Assembly: GCF_900110865.1 (NCBI RefSeq)
Contig: NZ_FOFD01000004.1
Span: 427,860-491,859, forward strand
DNA: 64,000 bases
Direction: 5' to 3'
From: Natrinema salaciae
GTDB taxonomy: Archaea; Halobacteriota; Halobacteria; Halobacteriales; Natrialbaceae
Shown: positions 7,464 through 15,022 of the stretch, in pieces
Position numbering within the stretch: the first letter of the stretch is position 1
How the letters are laid out: each line of letters opens with the position of its first letter
The notes under the pieces: model-generated
Told to the model about the DNA's origin: nothing
Seen by the model: the letters and a program-made list of their open reading frames with translations, nothing else
Database searches by the model: none
Position numbers and translations under genes: made by a program

Positions 7464-9137
7464 TCAGGCCGATCCGATGTCGGACCGGGACGCGCTCGAG
7501 GCGACCGACACGGTTCGCGTGTGCGAAACCGGCTCGAGGTCGTCGGCTCGCAGGACCCGATCGCGCCAGACGGCGTAGCCGGCCAGGTTCCACGCGAGGC
7601 CCGCGGAGCGGTCGACGAGGTCGCCCGGCACGTCCGGGGCGAACGCCGGAACGTCGTAGCGGTCGAAGACGTCCCCGAGCGGGCCCGACGTGAGGAACCG
7701 CTCGGCAGGGAAGTTCCCGTTCCCCTTCGGCTTGGACCGGTCGTAGTCGGGGTACCACTCGCCGAGGAGCGTCTTCGGGACGTGTTTCGACTCGCCGTCG
7801 CGGAGGTACCGCTCGGGCGAGGAGAGACCGAGCGCGAGTTCGGCGACGGCCTTGCCCGCGAACGGCGTGTACATCTCACAGCCCCGCGCGAGGCCGGCCT
7901 GACGCCAGACGGAGACGGCGTCCTCGCAGAAGAAATCGATCCACTGCCCGACGTGCATCTGACGGGCGTAGGGAGAGCCGCTCGCGTCGGGAACGCGGGC
8001 CATCGCGTACTCGTATCGCTCCCGCTGTCGCCGCTCGTAGCGCCGGCGACCGATCGCGTCGACGACCGACGGCACGTCCGTGTAAACCGCGAACTGGAGC
8101 GCCCGCCCGTCCGGTTCCGACGGATCGCGCCGGATCTCCGCGAGGATCTCGCGGTGTCGCCGCAGTTTCTCGGCGACCGGCGGAACGTATCGGAGGTGGC
8201 GCGTCCGCCACACCGTGTGTCCGGTCTCGAGCTGGCCGCTCAGCCCGAAGACGGCGTCCGCGACCTGCCCGCTGACGAGCGTCTCGCCGTCGTCGACCGC
8301 GCGATAGATGCCGTCGAACGTCGGCGTCTGGAGCTGGTGTGGCGGCATCCCCAGGGCGTCGACCGCCGCCTCGAGTCGCTCGAGGTACGACGACTCCGTC
8401 ATCTCGACGATCTCCCGATCGGTCTCGACGAGGGCGTTCGCGCGGTCCGCGTACTCCCGCTCGAACGCCAGTTCGGGCGTATCGAACGAGCCGGTCACGC
8501 TCTCGGTCGGGTTCGACAGGTAGGGTTCGAGGACGGTCGAGTCGACGCCGCCGGAGAGCATGAGCGACGACTCGTCCGCGATCGGCGCACAGACCGCCGA
8601 CAGCACCTCGTCCAGCCGGCGGTGCGCGCTCGCTGGCGACAGCCTCGTCTCGGGCTCGAGTGTCTCCGTCAGCTCCGTCCGGGGCGTCGTCTCGCCGGGC
8701 GTCCAGGTGAGCGTCTCGCCGTGGCCGAGGCGGTGGATTCGTTCCACGTAGGAGTCGATCGGCGTCGTCCGGTAGAGCAGGTGGTCTGCCATCGCCCGAT
8801 CCGGCACCGTCCGGTCGGCGGGTTCGAGGCGAGCGAGCGCGTTCCGGAAGAGATCGGAGACGACCGGTTCGCCGCTCGAGTCGAGGCAGTAGAACACCTC
8901 GTAGGCCGACGTGATACCGCGGTGGGCGCGTATCGTCGGCTCGTCCGCGCGATCGGAGAGGACGACGACCGTTCCCTCGCCGGGCAGCGAGTCGTGGAGG
9001 GCTTTCACGTCCCGACCGGCGGCTCCGCGTTCGATCGCCGCGCGAAGCTCCCGCCGGTGGGTCCCACAGAGGATCCACCGTCGCCCGTCTCGGTCAACGA
9101 CGTCGGCGTTCGGATTCGCGAGCAGTACTGTTGCCAT
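7464..9137 (-). CDS. Asparagine-synthetase-like amide ligase lacking the glutaminase cysteine
   Basis: A 557-residue protein. The C-terminal half is an ATP-pyrophosphatase (PP-loop) domain with LMLSGGVDST (SGGVDST at about 195-201), followed by an FEREYADRAN segment, a GQVADAVFGLSG segment and YTPFAGKAVAELALGL, as in AsnB relatives that adenylate a carboxylate before amide formation. The N-terminal half resembles a class II glutamine amidotransferase fold (ITSAYEVFYCLDSSGEPVVSD) but the protein begins MATVLLANPN: there is no Cys at position 2, so glutamine cannot be the ammonia source. Beta-lactam synthetase and lasso cyclases show the same loss. An alternative ATG lies one codon upstream. 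The acceptor is unknown; the adjacent enolase-superfamily protein may process the same substrate. Confidence 0.8.
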   Translation of the reverse strand: MATVLLANPNADVVDRDGRRWILCGTHRRELRAAIERGAAGRDVKALHDSLPGEGTVVVLSDRADEPTIRAHRGITSAYEVFYCLDSSGEPVVSDLFRNALARLEPADRTVPDRAMADHLLYRTTPIDSYVERIHRLGHGETLTWTPGETTPRTELTETLEPETRLSPASAHRRLDEVLSAVCAPIADESSLMLSGGVDSTVLEPYLSNPTESVTGSFDTPELAFEREYADRANALVETDREIVEMTESSYLERLEAAVDALGMPPHQLQTPTFDGIYRAVDDGETLVSGQVADAVFGLSGQLETGHTVWRTRHLRYVPPVAEKLRRHREILAEIRRDPSEPDGRALQFAVYTDVPSVVDAIGRRRYERRQRERYEYAMARVPDASGSPYARQMHVGQWIDFFCEDAVSVWRQAGLARGCEMYTPFAGKAVAELALGLSSPERYLRDGESKHVPKTLLGEWYPDYDRSKPKGNGNFPAERFLTSGPLGDVFDRYDVPAFAPDVPGDLVDRSAGLAWNLAGYAVWRDRVLRADDLEPVSHTRTVSVASSASRSDIGSA

Positions 9138-9224
9138 CACCCGTCCGAACCGGCATCTCGGGCATTGTAATGGGACGACTACTCCGCTCGAGGTGACAGT
9201 CAGCCGATACTGAATGCCTCGCCG

Positions 9225-10895
9225 TCACTCTTTGCCCCGTCGCTGGCGCAGGTTCTGCCGCGTAAACTGCGGTCGCGCGCCGATCGATTTCGGCTTGCGG
9301 AACGAACGGTAGAGTTGAACCGTCACGATCACCGAAAAGATCGCCGCGACGATCGACGCTCTGGGGGCCTCGAGCGCGTACAGCACGCCCATCGAGAACA
9401 GCGACATGGTGAGCAGCATGCCGTAGACCAGTCGTTTGGCGAGTTTGTCGAAGACGTTCTCCTCGTCCTCGACACCGATGCGGACGAAGAGGTCGTCGCG
9501 GTCGAGTCGGTCCAGCGCTCGCTCGGCCTTGGGCGCGAGTCGGGTCAGCGATTCGCCCGTCCGGCGGAGCTGTTGGCCCGTCTCGTCGATGTACTGTCGG
9601 ATGGACTCCTCGCGGTAGCCCTCCTCCGTCAGGTAGTCGGTCGCGGTCGAGATGAAGTCGAAGCCCTCGTCGAGGGTGACGCAGACCCCCTCGACGACGG
9701 TGGCGACCCGGAGGACGAGCGCGAGATTCTTCGGTAGCCGGAAGGGGAACACGTAGATCGAGTCCTCGATCTGCCCGACGATCTGGTTGACCCGGTACTG
9801 CTCGACGTCCTCGCCGCGGGCGTCCTGGATGGCGATCTCCATCACCTCGGCCATGACCCCCCGATCGGCGTCGGGGCTGAGCGTGCCGATCTCGATCAGG
9901 GCATCGAGGATCGCGTCGATGTCCTGGTTCGCGACGGCGATGTAGAAGTCGATGATCTTCTCCTGGACGAACGGATCGACCCGGCCGGACATCCCGAAGT
10001 CGTAGAAGACGATCTGCCCGTCGTCGGTCACCGCGAGGTTGCCCGGATGTGGATCCGCGTGGAAGACCCCGTCGTCCATAATCATCTGCAGGTAGGCTCG
10101 CTCCAGGTTCTCCGCGATCCGGGTCCGGTCGATCCCCTTCCGCTCGAGCGTCTCGAGATCGTTGATCTTCGTCCCCTCGATGTATTCCATCGTGAGCACG
10201 CGCGGCCCGGAGTGGCTCTCGATCACGTCGGGGATGCGAAAGCGGTCGTCACCCGCGAAGTTCGCGCGGATCTCGGCGAGCATCGCCGCTTCGCGCTCGT
10301 AGTCCATCTCCTCGCGGATCGTCTTCGAGAACTCCTCGGCGAGGTTCTCGAGCGAGAACGAACGGGCGTCGTCGACGAAGTACAGCAGGATCGGGAGCGA
10401 CCACTTGACGACCCGCAGGTCGGCCCGAACGAGGGCCTCGATGTTCGGTCGGCGGATCTTCACCGCGACCTCGTGGCCTCCCGCACCGTCGGTGCGCGTC
10501 GCCGTCGGGTCGCCGTCGATGTGGGCCGCCTCGCGGGCGTCGGGCTCGACCCGCGCCCGATAGACCTGTCCGAGGCTCGCACCGCTGATCGGTTCGGTGT
10601 CGAATTCCGCGAACCGCTCGTCGACGGGGCCGAGTTCGTCCTCGAGGACTGCTTTCGCCTCGGGCCAGGGTGCCGGTGGGACCTCGTCCTGCAGCGCCGA
10701 GAGCACGTCGATGTACGCCGGCGGGAGCACGTCGGGACGGGTCGACAGCAGCTGGCCGAGTTTGATGAACGTCGGGCCGAGCGTCAGCAGCGACTCGAGC
10801 AGCACTTCGGCCCGGTGGCGGTGCGTCTCGGGGCCGACCTGCCGGGGGCGGCCGAACAGGAGAAAGCGCCGCCGGTCGCGGGCGTAGGCGAGCAA
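9225..10895 (-). CDS. ABC1/UbiB (AarF) family atypical kinase
   Basis: Membrane-associated protein-kinase-like ATPase of the UbiB/COQ8 family, linked elsewhere to quinone or isoprenoid lipid metabolism. Visible are the family signature IKLGQLLSTRPD, the Ala-rich loop ISGASLGQVYRA, the lysine strand VAVKIRRP, the EMDYEREA helix, catalytic HADPHPGN, the YDFGMSG metal-binding motif, and two C-terminal transmembrane segments around LLTMSLFSMGVLYAL and IVAAIFSVIVTVQL. The frame is intact for 556 codons from a TTG at 10895. Family-like sequence (LRAYKRFFIVAWQFLPLLL) continues upstream in frame to a TGA with no ATG or GTG, whereas a GTG at 10965 in the other frame follows Hsp20 closely. One extra base near 10945-10950 would reconcile them. 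Operon with Hsp20. Confidence 0.85.
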   Translation of the reverse strand: MLAYARDRRRFLLFGRPRQVGPETHRHRAEVLLESLLTLGPTFIKLGQLLSTRPDVLPPAYIDVLSALQDEVPPAPWPEAKAVLEDELGPVDERFAEFDTEPISGASLGQVYRARVEPDAREAAHIDGDPTATRTDGAGGHEVAVKIRRPNIEALVRADLRVVKWSLPILLYFVDDARSFSLENLAEEFSKTIREEMDYEREAAMLAEIRANFAGDDRFRIPDVIESHSGPRVLTMEYIEGTKINDLETLERKGIDRTRIAENLERAYLQMIMDDGVFHADPHPGNLAVTDDGQIVFYDFGMSGRVDPFVQEKIIDFYIAVANQDIDAILDALIEIGTLSPDADRGVMAEVMEIAIQDARGEDVEQYRVNQIVGQIEDSIYVFPFRLPKNLALVLRVATVVEGVCVTLDEGFDFISTATDYLTEEGYREESIRQYIDETGQQLRRTGESLTRLAPKAERALDRLDRDDLFVRIGVEDEENVFDKLAKRLVYGMLLTMSLFSMGVLYALEAPRASIVAAIFSVIVTVQLYRSFRKPKSIGARPQFTRQNLRQRRGKE

Positions 10896-10971
10896 CAGCG
10901 GGAGGAACTGCCACGCGACGATGAAGAACCGTTTGTAGGCGCGGAGTGAAGCCAGCCTCGGTCACCCCGTG

Positions 10972-11334
10972 TTAGGAGTCCTCGTCGACGATGTCGATCG
11001 TGGTCTCCCCGGCGGACCCGCGTTTCGGAAGCCGCAACTCGAGAACGCCGCGGTCGACCGTCGCCTCGGCGCGGGCGTCGGACGCATCGTCGGGCAGCGG
11101 GAGGTCGACATCGAGAAAGAGCGAGCGGTTCTCCTCCACGTAGTGATAGTCGTCGGTCGGCGCTTTCTCCCGGTGGGCGTCGATGGAGATGCGACTGTCT
11201 TCGATCGCGAGCTCGAGCGAGTCGGCCGAGACGCCGGGGACGTCGAGCACGAGCAGATAGGCGTCGTCGCTCTCGAGCAGATCGAAGAAGATGTCGTCGG
11301 AGAGGTCCCGCAACGCGTCGCGGAGCGCTGACAT
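10972..11334 (-). CDS. Hsp20/alpha-crystallin small heat-shock protein
   Basis: A 120-residue small heat-shock protein that holds unfolded proteins in a refoldable state. The alpha-crystallin domain runs from about FDLLESDDAYLLVLDVPGV to VLELRLPKRG, with the usual beta-strand order and the conserved VLELRLPK strand near the end. The start at ATG 11334 (MSALRDALRDL) is preferred over a longer frame reaching 11481, whose extension is arginine-rich and unlike haloarchaeal protein. A weak AT element (TTTTCGTA) lies about 27 bases upstream. The stop at 10972 is seven bases from the GTG proposed for the downstream UbiB gene, so the two probably share a message. Confidence 0.85.
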   Translation of the reverse strand: MSALRDALRDLSDDIFFDLLESDDAYLLVLDVPGVSADSLELAIEDSRISIDAHREKAPTDDYHYVEENRSLFLDVDLPLPDDASDARAEATVDRGVLELRLPKRGSAGETTIDIVDEDS

Positions 11335-11669
11335 GGATACAGGTTCGAACGCCGATACGAAAAAGGCCGCGGTCGCGGCGAGTCGTCGACCGCGTGAAAG
11401 CGGACCGTTGACATCTCGGCGGCGGGTCGTTCCGGGGGGTCGCTCGGCGGAGACGGTTCCGGTTCGGACGACGGCGGACACGGAGCGCCGACGTTCCGTC
11501 TCGCCCCGATACGGCCCCTTCGAAGCAGCTACGCCGAACCGGTCGAACGACCTGCGGTGGCGTGCGCTGTCGGCCGTCTGAGCGGGTCCGACACGCCGAG
11601 TCGCCCGGAATCGAGCGGGCGGACGACGGGTCCCCCACGCTTTTGGCCTCCGGCGACTCGAGTCAGGGT
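11335..11669. other. Intergenic region between divergent hsp20 and moeA1
   Basis: 335 bases separate two divergent start codons. Open frames here are arginine-rich on both strands and look non-coding. The hsp20-proximal part holds a short T-rich stretch on the minus strand that may be its promoter. No clear TATA element for moeA1 or any repeat was found. Confidence 0.5.
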
Positions 11670-12998
11670 ATGGAAGGTGCCGACCGCGAGCGCACGGAGG
11701 CCGGGTTCAAGGTTCGGACGCCGGTCGACGAGGCGCGCCGGATTCTGCAGGAGGCAGTCGAGGGGAGCGGGGACGCCGACGCGGACGTCCCGTGTCGGAC
11801 GGGGACCGAGACCGTCGACGTCGACCGCGCGGACGGCCGCGTCCTCGCCGCGCCGGTCACGTCGGCTCGAGACGTCCCCCACTACGAGCGGGCGGCGATG
11901 GACGGCTACGCCGTCCGGGCCGCGGACACGTTCGGCGCGAGCGATCGGTCCCCCGAAGTGTTGCGGATCGCGGAGCCGGCCGCCGCATCCGACGACAGCG
12001 ACGAGCACGCCACCGCCGACGGCATCGACCCCGGGGCGGCCGCGCGGGTGCACACCGGCAGCGCGCTCCCCGAAGGTGCCGATGCCGTCGTCATGATCGA
12101 GCGCGTTACCGAACTCGAGGCGGCCGGCGAGCTCGAGGTCGAAGACGCCGTCGCGGCGGGCGAAAACGTCGCGCCAGTCGGCGAGGACGTCGTGGCGGGC
12201 CAGCAGCTCTACGACGCCGGCCACCGGCTCCGGCCGTCGGATCTGGGGCTCCTGCGATCGGCGGGCTACGGCCGCGTCGCGGTCGCACAGCAACCGACGG
12301 TCGGGGTAATCCCGACGGGCGAGGAGCTCGTCGAGGGCGACCCCGGCCCCGGCGAGGTGATCGAGACCAACGGGCTCACCGTCTCGCGGCTGGCCCAGCG
12401 CTGGGGCGCTCGCGCGACCTACCGCGACATCGTCACCGACGATCCCGAGTCGCTGCGGGTCGCCATCCAGCGGGATCTCACGAAGGACGTCGTCGTCACG
12501 ACCGGCGGCTCCTCGGTCGGCGAGCGCGACCTCTTGCCCGAGGTGATCGACGACCTCGGCGAGGTGCTCGTCCACGGCGTCGGGCTCAAACCCGGCCACC
12601 CGGTCTGTCTGGGGATCGTCGAGGAGACGCCCGTGCTCGCGCTGCCCGGCTACCCCGTCGCGTGCATCGTCAACGCCGTCCAGTTCCTCCGCCCGGTCCT
12701 GCGCTGGCTCGAGGGGACGACCCCCGATCCGCATCCGTCCACGCGGGCCCGACTCGAGCGCAAGATCCCGAGCGAGCCCGGGACCCGGACGTTCGCGCGG
12801 GTAAAACTCGAGAAACGCGACGGGGGCGATCTCGGCCCCGACGAGCCCCGATACGAGGCGATCCCGACGCGAGCGAGCGGCTCCGGCGTGCTCTCGAGCG
12901 TCGCGCTGGCGGACGGCTGGGTCGTCGTCGACGACGACAGGGAGGGGATGCCGGCGGGCGAGACGGTCGCCGTGGCAGATTGGGAGCCGAACGCGTGA
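11670..12998 (+). CDS. moeA1: Molybdopterin molybdenumtransferase MoeA (first copy)
   Basis: A 442-residue MoeA that inserts molybdate (or tungstate) into adenylylated molybdopterin. Recognisable segments in order: HYERAAMDGYAVRAADTFGA, HTGSALPEGADAVVMIE, GENVAPVGEDV, the VGVIPTGEELVEG domain III entry, ETNGLTVSRLAQRWG, VVTTGGSSVGERD, and LPGYPVACIVNAVQFLRP, followed by the C-terminal beta-barrel domain. The start at 11670 gives MEGADRERTEAG; the frame is open further upstream, but that extension lacks family similarity. The gene converges on the DedA gene, whose stop is eight bases away. A second MoeA with an extra domain lies 2 kb downstream, the common archaeal arrangement of two specialised MoeA proteins. 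Confidence 0.93.
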   Translation: MEGADRERTEAGFKVRTPVDEARRILQEAVEGSGDADADVPCRTGTETVDVDRADGRVLAAPVTSARDVPHYERAAMDGYAVRAADTFGASDRSPEVLRIAEPAAASDDSDEHATADGIDPGAAARVHTGSALPEGADAVVMIERVTELEAAGELEVEDAVAAGENVAPVGEDVVAGQQLYDAGHRLRPSDLGLLRSAGYGRVAVAQQPTVGVIPTGEELVEGDPGPGEVIETNGLTVSRLAQRWGARATYRDIVTDDPESLRVAIQRDLTKDVVVTTGGSSVGERDLLPEVIDDLGEVLVHGVGLKPGHPVCLGIVEETPVLALPGYPVACIVNAVQFLRPVLRWLEGTTPDPHPSTRARLERKIPSEPGTRTFARVKLEKRDGGDLGPDEPRYEAIPTRASGSGVLSSVALADGWVVVDDDREGMPAGETVAVADWEPNA

Positions 12999-13005
12999 GC
13001 ATGAC

Positions 13006-13644
13006 CTAGGTTGTTCGTTCTCGCCGTCGAGACCGCGTCACGATCAGGAACCCCGTCAGGAGGGCGACGGCCGCGACCGCTGCGGTGAGAACCGGTCGGT
13101 CGGCGGCGACCGAACCCGCGGCCGCGAAGAGCGATCGCTGGCGGCCGTAGTAGACGACCGCGCCGACGGCCGCGTAAAACAGGAGGGTACCGGCCGCCGT
13201 GTAGACACCGAACCGGGCCGCCGGCATTCCGGCGAGCCCCGCTGGGATGGAGACGACGGACCGCAGCGCCGGCAGAAACCGGCCCCAGAAGACCGACGAC
13301 TGCCCCCACCGGCGGAACCACCGCCGGCCGCGTTCGGCCGCCTCCTCGGAGACGTTGATCCGCTCCCGGAGCCGACCGAGCCCGCGCGATCCGGGTCCGC
13401 GGAACGCGTAGTACGGGACGTACGCGCCGACCGTTCCGCCGACGGTCGCCGCCGTGACGAAGACGACGAACGAGAGCGGGTCGACGATCAGCAGTGCGGC
13501 CGCGGCCGGAACGACGACCTCGCTCGGGAAGAACGGAAAGAGCATCGACGTCTCGAGGAACGTGAAAATGAGCAGCGCGAGCGGCCCGTACAGCCGGATG
13601 AATCGCACCGCGGCCGGGCCGAGATCGATGGCGAAGTCCACCAT
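13006..13644 (-). CDS. DedA/VTT-domain membrane protein
   Basis: A 212-residue polytopic membrane protein of the DedA (SNARE-associated/VTT) family, whose bacterial members act in undecaprenyl-phosphate or phospholipid flipping and membrane homeostasis. Signature segments include the LETSMLFPFFPSEVVVPAAAAL re-entrant region (first part of it), GGTVGAYVPYYAFRG, and the WGRFLPALRSVVSIPAGLAGM loop with its conserved F-x-R-x2-P-x-R pattern. Four or more hydrophobic segments are visible, ending with an Arg-rich cytoplasmic tail. It converges with moeA1 and is transcribed alone. The lipid substrate in archaea is not established. Confidence 0.88.
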   Translation of the reverse strand: MVDFAIDLGPAAVRFIRLYGPLALLIFTFLETSMLFPFFPSEVVVPAAAALLIVDPLSFVVFVTAATVGGTVGAYVPYYAFRGPGSRGLGRLRERINVSEEAAERGRRWFRRWGQSSVFWGRFLPALRSVVSIPAGLAGMPAARFGVYTAAGTLLFYAAVGAVVYYGRQRSLFAAAGSVAADRPVLTAAVAAVALLTGFLIVTRSRRRERTT

Positions 13645-13767
13645 ACCCGGAGTTGGGACAGACGACGTATCACGTTTCGGATGACGCGGTTGGCGGTTCG
13701 GAAGATGCGTCTCCGTTCCACACGACGCGTTCGACGGTGACCTCGACGGCGGCCGAGACCGCCACCG

Positions 13768-14895
13768 TCACCGAAGCGCCTGTCGAACCGCGTCGGCCAG
13801 CGCGTTCACGCGCGCGACGTGTTCGTAGGAGCCGTCGCGAACCCCGTTCGTCACGTAGGAAAAGCCGATGTTCTCCTCGGGGTCGGCCCAGCCGACGCTG
13901 CTCCCGAGACCGGCGTGTCCGAAGACGTATTCGGGGGAGAGCGACCCGTACGGCGCGACCGCCGTGCCGCCTTTCCAGAAGCCGAGCGCGAACCGGGCCT
14001 CCCGGCCGATCGTGCCGTCCGCATCCGTCTCGGCCTCGAGTCGGGTCATCCGTTCGACGGTCTCGGGCTCGAGGATCCGCGTGCCCTCGAGTTCGCCGCC
14101 GTTCGCGAGACAGGCGTAGAAGCGCGCCATGTCGCCCGCGGTGCCGAGTCCGTTGGCGGCGGGGATGACGGCGCGGTGGATCGCTTCGGAGTTGAACGGC
14201 GCCGCGACCTCGGTGTGATCGCCGAGCCCCTCCCCGGGGTCACGACAGCGGTCGAACTCCTCGAAGCCGACCAGCGTCGCGACGTCGTCGTCCTCGCCCT
14301 CCCGCAGGCCGATGCCGGTGTCGTCCAGTCCGAGCGGGTCGAACACGCGTTCGGCCGCGGCCGCCTCGATGGGCGTCCCGGAGACCCGGCGAACGAGTTC
14401 GCCGACCAGCCAGCCGAACGTGAGCGCGTGGTAGGCCGGGACCTCGCCCGGCGGGAAGTTCGGTTCCATCGCCTCGAGGTGCTCGACGACCGCGTCCCAG
14501 TCGCCCCACAGGTCGGGTCGGTCGTCGATCTCGCCCCGGTTGAGCCCCGCGGTGTGGCTGAGCACCTGCCGGACGGTGATCTCGGCCTTCTCGGTTCCCT
14601 CGTCCGCGAACTCGGGCCAGTGCTCGACCACCCGATCGTCGTAATCGAGTTTCCCCTCCTCGACCAGGGAGTGCAGTGTAACGCCGGCGTAGGGTTTCGT
14701 GCTCGAGAAGAGGACGTGACGCGTCTCCCGGGTCTCTTCCGCGCCGTCCGGCTCGCTGACGCCGCCGGCGAGGTCGATCACGGGCTCCCCGTCGACGTAG
14801 ACGGCTAGCTGCGCCCCGTGGTGAAGCCCGGCTTCGAGGTGGCGGTCGAAGAGGTCGGCGATGCGCTCGCGGTCCGTCTCGGAAATCCGTGACAT
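13768..14895 (-). CDS. Serine hydrolase, beta-lactamase/EstB class C fold
   Basis: A 375-residue cytoplasmic serine hydrolase of the class C beta-lactamase and penicillin-binding-protein-like esterase group. The nucleophile motif S-x-x-K appears in LFSSTKPYAG, followed by VRQVLSHTAGL and, at the second catalytic position, VPAYHALTFGWL, which carries the tyrosine seen in esterase members. The end shows GHAGLGSSVGWADPEENIGFSYVTNG, typical of the family. No signal peptide is present, so it is more likely an esterase or amidase than a resistance enzyme. Start ATG 14895 (MSRISETDRERIA); a longer frame to 15033 is unlikely. It is divergent from moeA2. Confidence 0.88.
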   Translation of the reverse strand: MSRISETDRERIADLFDRHLEAGLHHGAQLAVYVDGEPVIDLAGGVSEPDGAEETRETRHVLFSSTKPYAGVTLHSLVEEGKLDYDDRVVEHWPEFADEGTEKAEITVRQVLSHTAGLNRGEIDDRPDLWGDWDAVVEHLEAMEPNFPPGEVPAYHALTFGWLVGELVRRVSGTPIEAAAAERVFDPLGLDDTGIGLREGEDDDVATLVGFEEFDRCRDPGEGLGDHTEVAAPFNSEAIHRAVIPAANGLGTAGDMARFYACLANGGELEGTRILEPETVERMTRLEAETDADGTIGREARFALGFWKGGTAVAPYGSLSPEYVFGHAGLGSSVGWADPEENIGFSYVTNGVRDGSYEHVARVNALADAVRQALR

Positions 14896-15022
14896 GGGTC
14901 GCACCTCTTCGGGCGGACGCTTAATCGTTGTCGTACGAGAACATCCCACAGACGGATCGAGGCGGCCCGCAGTCCGCGGCGAGTCGGCCGACGTTTTTAT
15001 CCTCGGCACGCCAAGGACCGCT

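Noticed and set aside
6621-9170. 849-codon plus-strand open frame
   Set aside because: Covers the antisense of both the enolase-superfamily and ligase genes; a GC-rich shadow frame with no recognisable motif.
13673-13771. 32-residue minus-strand frame (GTG 13771) just past the serine hydrolase stop
   Set aside because: Composition is protein-like (VEVTVERVVWNGDAS) but it is short and without known relatives; not enough to call a gene.
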